Positions 1 to 3,553 of a stretch of DNA of 6,560 nucleotides are shown here, one piece after another. How positions within the stretch are numbered: position 1 is the stretch's first letter; each line of letters starts with the position of its first letter. The notes under the pieces were generated by a model. It saw nothing but the letters and a program-made list of their open reading frames with translations, had not been told where the DNA came from and searched no databases. The translations under genes and the position numbers were made by a program. Source of the stretch: Lachnospiraceae bacterium UBA3866 (lineage in GTDB: Bacteria; Bacillota; Clostridia; Lachnospirales; Lachnospiraceae); NCBI GenBank assembly GCA_002392345.1, contig DGGU01000029.1, forward strand, positions 1 to 6,560, in the 5' to 3' direction.

Positions 1-383
1 TAAATGAGGAGTGCAGTCTCACGAGCGATGATTTTGTAAGTAAGATATACATAGATGCCGAATTTCCGTTTTATGAGATTACAAAAGAAGTTGTAGATGA
101 TTTAGAGAAACTTGAACCATTTGGTCAGAAATTTAATAGGCCAACATTTGCTACAAGAGATGTTGAAACTGCTATCACCAACGTGTACGGAAACGATCAA
201 AATGTTGTGAAATTAAAGTTTGATAAGGATGGAAACTCTGGCAAGGGGGTCATATTTGAAGATGTAATGTATATGAAAGAGCGACTTGAGAAGAGCAAAA
301 CCCTTGATATAGTGTATTACCCAAAAGTAAATGAGTACATGGGAAGATATTATATAGACATTAACCTTATCACCTATAGATAA
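1..383 (+). CDS. recJ: RecJ single-strand DNA exonuclease, C-terminal part (5' end outside window)
   Basis: An open frame enters from the left edge (first complete codon at position 3) and ends at TAA 381-383, giving 126 residues. RecJ degrades single-stranded DNA 5' to 3' in recombination and mismatch/excision repair. The visible part matches the end of the family: the LEPFG motif (local residues 37-41) followed by a Pro-x-Phe, then an OB-fold-like segment with VVKLKF (68-73), GVIF (82-85) and a closing NEYMGRYY (110-117) ahead of the last beta strand. The catalytic DHH and DHHA1 domains lie upstream of the window. One oddity is that the usual Gly-Asn-Pro after PFG is replaced by Lys-Phe-Asn, so this copy is somewhat divergent. 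No clear intrinsic terminator follows the stop; there is only a 6-bp A/T stem at 389-404. The family call is from motif recognition; truncation is due to the window edge, not a gene defect. Confidence 0.88.
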   Translation, partial: NEECSLTSDDFVSKIYIDAEFPFYEITKEVVDDLEKLEPFGQKFNRPTFATRDVETAITNVYGNDQNVVKLKFDKDGNSGKGVIFEDVMYMKERLEKSKTLDIVYYPKVNEYMGRYYIDINLITYR

Positions 384-430
384 CCCTTAAAATATGCCTA
401 TTTTGCCATTATTTGCGAGAATTGTATCAC

Positions 431-486
431 GTTACTATACAACTTATATAGACAGTATCGTGTGCATAAAAATATAGTAACTATAC
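431..486. repeat. Short inverted and direct repeat pair
   Basis: GTTACTATA (431-439) is the exact reverse complement of TATAGTAAC (473-481), with 33 nt between. The same area also contains a near direct repeat, GTTACTATAC (431-440) and GTAACTATAC (477-486), with one mismatch and a 46-nt offset. This could be a weak RNA stem or a pair of protein-binding sites. It lies more than 100 nt upstream of the predicted promoter, and in AT-rich DNA chance is a real alternative. Confidence 0.35.
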
Positions 487-498
487 TCTTTTTCCCTT

Positions 499-557
499 GG
501 GAGCCTTGCATTTACTGCTTGAAAAGTGAACTTTTCAGCAGTTTCTGCAAGGCTCCC
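499..557. repeat. Long stable hairpin (59 nt, about 24 base pairs)
   Basis: The outer arms GGGAGCCTTGCA (499-510) and TGCAAGGCTCCC (546-557) pair perfectly over 12 bp. After a 3x3 internal loop (511-513 and 543-545), ACTGC..GAAAAG (514-526) pairs with CTTTTC..GCAGT (531-542) with a single bulged T near 519-520 and a TGAA tetraloop (527-530). No T-tract follows on the + strand (TTGCCACAAAATA comes next), and on the - strand the downstream side reads into purines, so it is not a standard intrinsic terminator in either direction. CCCTTG occurs on both flanks (494-499 and 555-560, overlapping the arms). It could be a small structured RNA, a palindromic interspersed repeat, a recJ mRNA 3'-end protector, or a cruciform/protein site. 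Confidence 0.85.
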
Positions 558-595
558 TTGCCACAAAATAGCCACACATTGAACTTAAAAAGTGG

Positions 596-624
596 TTGCA
601 AATAATGGCATTTTATATTATAAT
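596..624 (+). promoter_or_regulatory. Predicted sigma-A-type promoter for the repeat-protein gene
   Basis: TTGCAA (596-601, four of six matches to TTGACA) is separated by exactly 17 bp from a perfect TATAAT (619-624). Transcription would start at about 631-633, leaving an untranslated leader of roughly 60 nt before the start codon at 691. It is the best promoter match I see in the window and is probably the main promoter for the repeat protein and perhaps for the following exported-protein gene. Confidence 0.7.
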
Positions 625-690
625 TTCATATGATACATGTGTAGTTTTGGGGAAACTTTAAAACTATGTGTTTTTGAGTGAGGTAAGAAT

Positions 691-2775
691 ATGTTTTACA
701 AAAAACTCATATCATTTTTTGTGATTATATCTTTGGTTTGTAGTATGACAAGCGTTGTTTTAGCTGATCCTACTACTGATTTTCATACCGGAGAATTGCC
801 AGAACAGGCATACGCAGGACGTACTCCAGGACCAAAGGTTGAAGAATATTTTGAGTATAAGGAAGATAAAGTTTATGCTCCAGGAAGTTTGCTTGGTGAT
901 GTAGATTTTTCTACTGTCGGCAAGGGACTCTTCTATGATGGTACGGACTTTTATTTCTTTATTGATACAGGAATTATGGCTACTAATTTTATGTACAACA
1001 TCGAAGGAGATAGATTCTTTTTTGGCGAGAACGGCAAGATGGTTAAGAACGAATTAGTAAGTTATAATAACGAGTTATATTATTTTGATTATAATGGAGC
1101 TATGTACAAGAATCGTTGGTACAGTGATGAATCAATCGATGAATCAGATAGTTCTATAACATATACAGATTATTATTTTGGACCAACAGGCAGAGCTTAT
1201 AGAGCAGGAGAGAATGTTGGTTTAGTTATAAAGACAATTGAAGGTGAGAGATACGGATTTAACTCTGACGCGGAGAAACTTGAAGGATATTATGACCAAA
1301 ATGGTGTTGAACAAGACCCAGACGATGTAGCAGCTTATGAAGATTGTGTGTACTATTTTGACCCAGAGGAAAATGGTGCAGCATGCAAAGGTTGGCACTA
1401 CTATGAAGGAAGCGTAAGAGGAAGCGAATACGATGACAATGAAGAGATAGTTCTATACTTTGACGAGAAGACTTGTAGAAAAGTTGCAGCGAAAGAGACT
1501 GCTACAGATACAGGCAGAGCAGTTAGCAGAATTATAGATGGACAGAGATTTGCATTTGACAGCAATGGTGTAAGAAAGAATAGTTGGTATTCAACTGAAC
1601 CTGGTAGAGCAACAAACTCTAACATGAAGTATTTCAGCGAAGAATATGATGGCTATTTACAGAAGGGTTGGATACAGGCAGTTCCTGGTGCTTATTCTGC
1701 ATCTGGCGACGATCTTATACTTGAGGTCAATAAAAAGAGACATGCTGATGATGAAGATAGATGGTTCTATGCAGGATCTAATGGTAATATTTTAAGGAAG
1801 ACAATAAGAAAGATAGGAGCTTATACTTATGCATTTGATGACGATGGAGTTATGCAGGAAAATGCATTCGTTAAAGTTAAAAATGGTAATTTTATAAAAG
1901 CATATCAAGCAGAGGAATTGACTCGAATTAATGTCGTAGGTGACCCTAATGAAACTGATGGTAATGCAGACCCAGACCCATATGGCACAAGCAATCCAGT
2001 AGGCTTAGATGAGAAAAAAGGTATCCTTATGGCAAGCGAAGGCGAGCAGTGGATGTATTTTAACGGTTCAACATCAGATGATCCAGAAGAAGATTCAAGA
2101 CTTGGTTCACAGTGTAAGCTCAATGCGCAAGTTACTATAGAATTAAAAGATACTGATATATATTTTATGGCCAATTCAACAGGTGGATATACTTGGTATG
2201 AGGGAACTACTCCAATAACAACTGTTGTAGAAAGAAGTGGCAAATATATACAAAATGGAGTAATCCTTAAACCAGATCCAGATGATAGTAATTATGGTAT
2301 AATTAGAAAGCACCCATATTCTCAATATGAGACGCTTCCTAATATGCTTAATTATAAGAATCAACAATTAACTATAGGCGATGATTTCTTTAAATATGAA
2401 GTTGTAGATTCAAAAGGATCTCCACGCACAGCTGATTATAAATCATATAAAGATAAACAAGGTTCTTACTTGTATGTAGGACCAGCTGGTCAGTTTATAG
2501 GATACTATCCATACGAGGGTAAGTATCATACTAAGACACCTTCTGGACTTAAAGACATAGACGGTAACGAGATAGCGGCAAGTGATAATCCTTGCTGGAC
2601 TTATAGAGATACTAATGAGAAGAGATGGATATATGGTCTACCTCCAGAGAATGAGAGATTAGATCCTAGTAGTATGTACCTCAATTTCACAAGCGACAGC
2701 ACTCTTGGATCTGGATCAGGCAACTTTGGACCTTATGAGAATGGATACGCTAAACACATATATACTGTTCCATAG
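691..2775 (+). CDS. Secreted protein with degenerate cell-wall-binding-type repeats
   Basis: The 694-residue product starts at an ATG with GAGGT (680-684) six nt upstream. Residues 1-25 form a Sec signal peptide: Lys4-Lys5, a hydrophobic core, and a VLA/D cleavage site after Ala25. From about residue 103 to 395 there are roughly ten degenerate copies of a 20-residue aromatic/glycine motif, such as GERYGF (185-190), LYYFDYNGAMYK (129-140), QRFAFDSNG (285-293) and YTYAFDDDGVM (378-388). These resemble the choline-binding/cell-wall-binding repeat families of Gram-positive surface proteins, which hold proteins on wall polymers without covalent linkage. Residues 396-694 contain a few similar patches (WMYFNGS 454-460, YLYVGPAG 593-600) but no domain I recognise. 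There is no LPxTG sorting signal, lipobox or recognisable catalytic domain. It is likely a non-covalently wall-associated surface protein; its ligand and function are unknown. The next gene follows after 85 nt without a clear terminator, so the two may share a transcript. Confidence 0.8.
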   Translation: MFYKKLISFFVIISLVCSMTSVVLADPTTDFHTGELPEQAYAGRTPGPKVEEYFEYKEDKVYAPGSLLGDVDFSTVGKGLFYDGTDFYFFIDTGIMATNFMYNIEGDRFFFGENGKMVKNELVSYNNELYYFDYNGAMYKNRWYSDESIDESDSSITYTDYYFGPTGRAYRAGENVGLVIKTIEGERYGFNSDAEKLEGYYDQNGVEQDPDDVAAYEDCVYYFDPEENGAACKGWHYYEGSVRGSEYDDNEEIVLYFDEKTCRKVAAKETATDTGRAVSRIIDGQRFAFDSNGVRKNSWYSTEPGRATNSNMKYFSEEYDGYLQKGWIQAVPGAYSASGDDLILEVNKKRHADDEDRWFYAGSNGNILRKTIRKIGAYTYAFDDDGVMQENAFVKVKNGNFIKAYQAEELTRINVVGDPNETDGNADPDPYGTSNPVGLDEKKGILMASEGEQWMYFNGSTSDDPEEDSRLGSQCKLNAQVTIELKDTDIYFMANSTGGYTWYEGTTPITTVVERSGKYIQNGVILKPDPDDSNYGIIRKHPYSQYETLPNMLNYKNQQLTIGDDFFKYEVVDSKGSPRTADYKSYKDKQGSYLYVGPAGQFIGYYPYEGKYHTKTPSGLKDIDGNEIAASDNPCWTYRDTNEKRWIYGLPPENERLDPSSMYLNFTSDSTLGSGSGNFGPYENGYAKHIYTVP
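997..1875 (+). repeat. Higher-order protein repeat, three units plus a partial fourth
   Basis: Within the secreted protein, units start at residues 103 (NIEGDRFFF), 183 (IEGERYGF), 281 (IIDGQRFAF) and 375 (IGAYTYAF, partial). Each full unit contains, in order, an I-x-G-x-R-aromatic-x-F hairpin, a linker, a YYF/KYF element leading in units 2 and 3 to KGW (233-235, 325-327), a variable acidic linker and a closing aromatic turn. The periods are about 80, 98 and 94 residues. The units are clear at protein level only; the DNA copies are strongly diverged, suggesting old duplications. Boundaries were judged by eye. Confidence 0.6.
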
Positions 2776-2824
2776 TGCCACTAAATTAATAGATTTAGGA
2801 CATAAATTTTTCACAATATAGATT

Positions 2825-2830
2825 TATAAT
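2825..2830 (+). promoter_or_regulatory. Possible -10 element upstream of the small exported-protein gene
   Basis: A perfect TATAAT stands 30 nt before the ATG at 2861, but there is no good -35 hexamer at 16-19 bp spacing and no extended -10 TG. It may give a weak internal promoter, or be chance in AT-rich DNA. Confidence 0.25.
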
Positions 2831-2848
2831 TACAGTGTTGAGTTATTG

Positions 2849-2855
2849 AAGGGAG
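2849..2855 (+). promoter_or_regulatory. Ribosome binding site that fixes the start of the small exported-protein gene
   Basis: AAGGGAG lies five nt before ATG 2861. The longest open frame could begin at TTG 2846, but that codon would place this motif inside the coding sequence, has no purine-rich motif of its own, and would add five residues before the signal peptide. ATG 2861 is therefore the better start. Confidence 0.8.
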
Positions 2856-2860
2856 AAATA

Positions 2861-3508
2861 ATGAGAAATAGATTATTAATTCTTTTTACGCTTTTTTCTG
2901 TTGTTTTAAGCACTGTACCTACATTTTCTGCTACAGTTCTTAAGGAAAAAGAAGATGCGGCTCTTTTCAAGAAAGATAGTATATATTCTGAGATAGAGTC
3001 TGAGACAGCTGAGTCTGTAGCTGATATTAAGGCAGTTGATGAAAGCGGATTTACAATCAATGATGATGCTCTTAATAGATTCACTGCAGTGACAGCAACT
3101 AAGAAAGGTAATACTTACACTAATACATGGTCAAATTATAAATTAACCTTTGAAGATGAGACACATTCAGCTAATGATAATTATGATTTTAGCGCAGAAG
3201 GCATAAAGTATGATTTTGCAGTATTCTTCAATGATTATAGCCGTCTTGCAGTATATTATACAAGACTTGCGAGAGATCTTAATACAATCTGTGCGAAATT
3301 TGCACCTAAGGCAGTGCCAGATGATGTAGAGATAGCAGGAGCAACTTACAAGCATGTATCATTAGATGTTCCTTATCCATATGGTACAGAAAGATATAAT
3401 TACTACTTTAGAAATATTGATGGGAAGCTAATGGTTATAGAAACGTTTCATGAAGATAAATACGATAAATGTCGTAAATATATAGAAAAGTTCGAACCAG
3501 CAAAGTAA
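2861..3508 (+). CDS. Exported protein of unknown function, 215 residues
   Basis: The start is the ATG preceded by AAGGGAG. Residues 1-24 form a Sec signal peptide (MRNR, a hydrophobic core, then TFSA/T with cleavage after Ala24); no lipobox Cys is present. The mature part opens with a charged, probably helical or flexible segment (about 26-75, rich in Glu, Asp, Ser and Lys), followed by a mixed alpha/beta-looking domain (about 83-213) rich in Tyr and Phe, with a KLTF strand (94-97), a helix over about 127-145, and a final strand/helix pair (KLMVIETF 189-196, then KYDKCRKYIEKF 200-211). Small exported domains with a late strand and closing helix occur widely in Clostridia and recall PsbP/DcrB-like folds, but I cannot assign a family. 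The mature part has two cysteines, Cys144 and Cys204. The stop is only four nt before an intrinsic terminator that directly precedes secDF, so it may influence secDF expression. Confidence 0.75.
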   Translation: MRNRLLILFTLFSVVLSTVPTFSATVLKEKEDAALFKKDSIYSEIESETAESVADIKAVDESGFTINDDALNRFTAVTATKKGNTYTNTWSNYKLTFEDETHSANDNYDFSAEGIKYDFAVFFNDYSRLAVYYTRLARDLNTICAKFAPKAVPDDVEIAGATYKHVSLDVPYPYGTERYNYYFRNIDGKLMVIETFHEDKYDKCRKYIEKFEPAK

Positions 3509-3512
3509 TGAT

Positions 3513-3538
3513 AAAGCTCCACAAGATGGAGCTTTTTT
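3513..3538 (+). terminator. Intrinsic terminator between the exported-protein gene and secDF
   Basis: AAAGCTCCA (3513-3521) pairs perfectly over 9 bp with TGGAGCTTT (3527-3535) around a CAAGA loop; six T in a row (3533-3538) form the end of the stem and the tail. It begins four nt after the stop of the upstream gene. The secDF ribosome binding site begins at once after the T-tract, so no separate promoter fits between the two. Transcription of secDF must come from read-through or regulated antitermination, or from RNA polymerase entering elsewhere. Confidence 0.88.
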
Positions 3539-3539
3539 A

Positions 3540-3546
3540 GGGGGAG
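3540..3546 (+). promoter_or_regulatory. Ribosome binding site of secDF, abutting the terminator
   Basis: GGGGGAG (3540-3546) stands seven nt before ATG 3554 and only one nt after the terminator T-tract. Any fold or ribosome that affects the terminator hairpin would therefore sit next to the secDF initiation region. Confidence 0.8.
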
Positions 3547-3553
3547 TTATAAA

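Larger units (their letters stand above)
384..690. other. 307-nt non-coding region between recJ and the repeat protein
   Basis: No convincing reading frame is seen here on either strand. From left to right it holds a weak A/T stem (389-404), a 9-bp inverted repeat (431-439 with 473-481), a long stable hairpin (499-557), a sigma-A-type promoter (596-624) and an untranslated leader of about 60 nt ending in the ribosome binding site of the downstream gene. Except for the hairpin arms, the region is strongly AT-rich. Confidence 0.8.

Noticed and set aside
183..383. A separate 66-residue gene starting at GTG 183
   Set aside because: The frame is open back to the window edge and encodes RecJ C-terminal motifs before this point, so it is the 3' part of recJ.
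499..570. Hairpin 499-557 as an intrinsic terminator of recJ
   Set aside because: The downstream sequence on the + strand is TTGCCACAAAATA, without a T-tract; the T-run (489-493) is on the upstream side. On the minus strand, the downstream side is purine-rich.
642..666. Stem TAGTTTT / AAAACTA in the leader of the repeat-protein gene as a riboswitch or regulator
   Set aside because: It is seven A/T-rich base pairs with an 11-nt loop and a competing shorter pairing (AGTTT/AAACT); no known riboswitch signature is present.
384..690. CRISPR array, tRNA or rRNA in the non-coding region
   Set aside because: There are no regularly spaced repeats, no cloverleaf-compatible arms with a CCA/T-loop signature, and no rRNA-like sequence.
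730..765. Lipoprotein lipobox around Cys17 of the repeat protein
   Set aside because: The residue before the Cys is Val, not Gly/Ala/Ser, and a standard VLA/D signal peptidase I site follows at residue 25.
793..810. LPEQA (residues 36-40) and LPNML (549-553) as sortase motifs in the repeat protein
   Set aside because: Neither is LPxTG nor followed by a membrane helix and basic tail, and the first is near the N-terminus.
2781..2798. CTAAAT / ATTTAG stem after the repeat protein as a terminator
   Set aside because: Only six bp, nearly all A/T, and the T-run (2807-2811) is separated from the stem by eight nt; too weak to call.
2846..2860. TTG codon as the start of the small exported protein (220 residues)
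   Set aside because: The stronger AAGGGAG motif lies inside this extension and is well spaced for ATG 2861; the extension also precedes a natural signal-peptide N-terminus.
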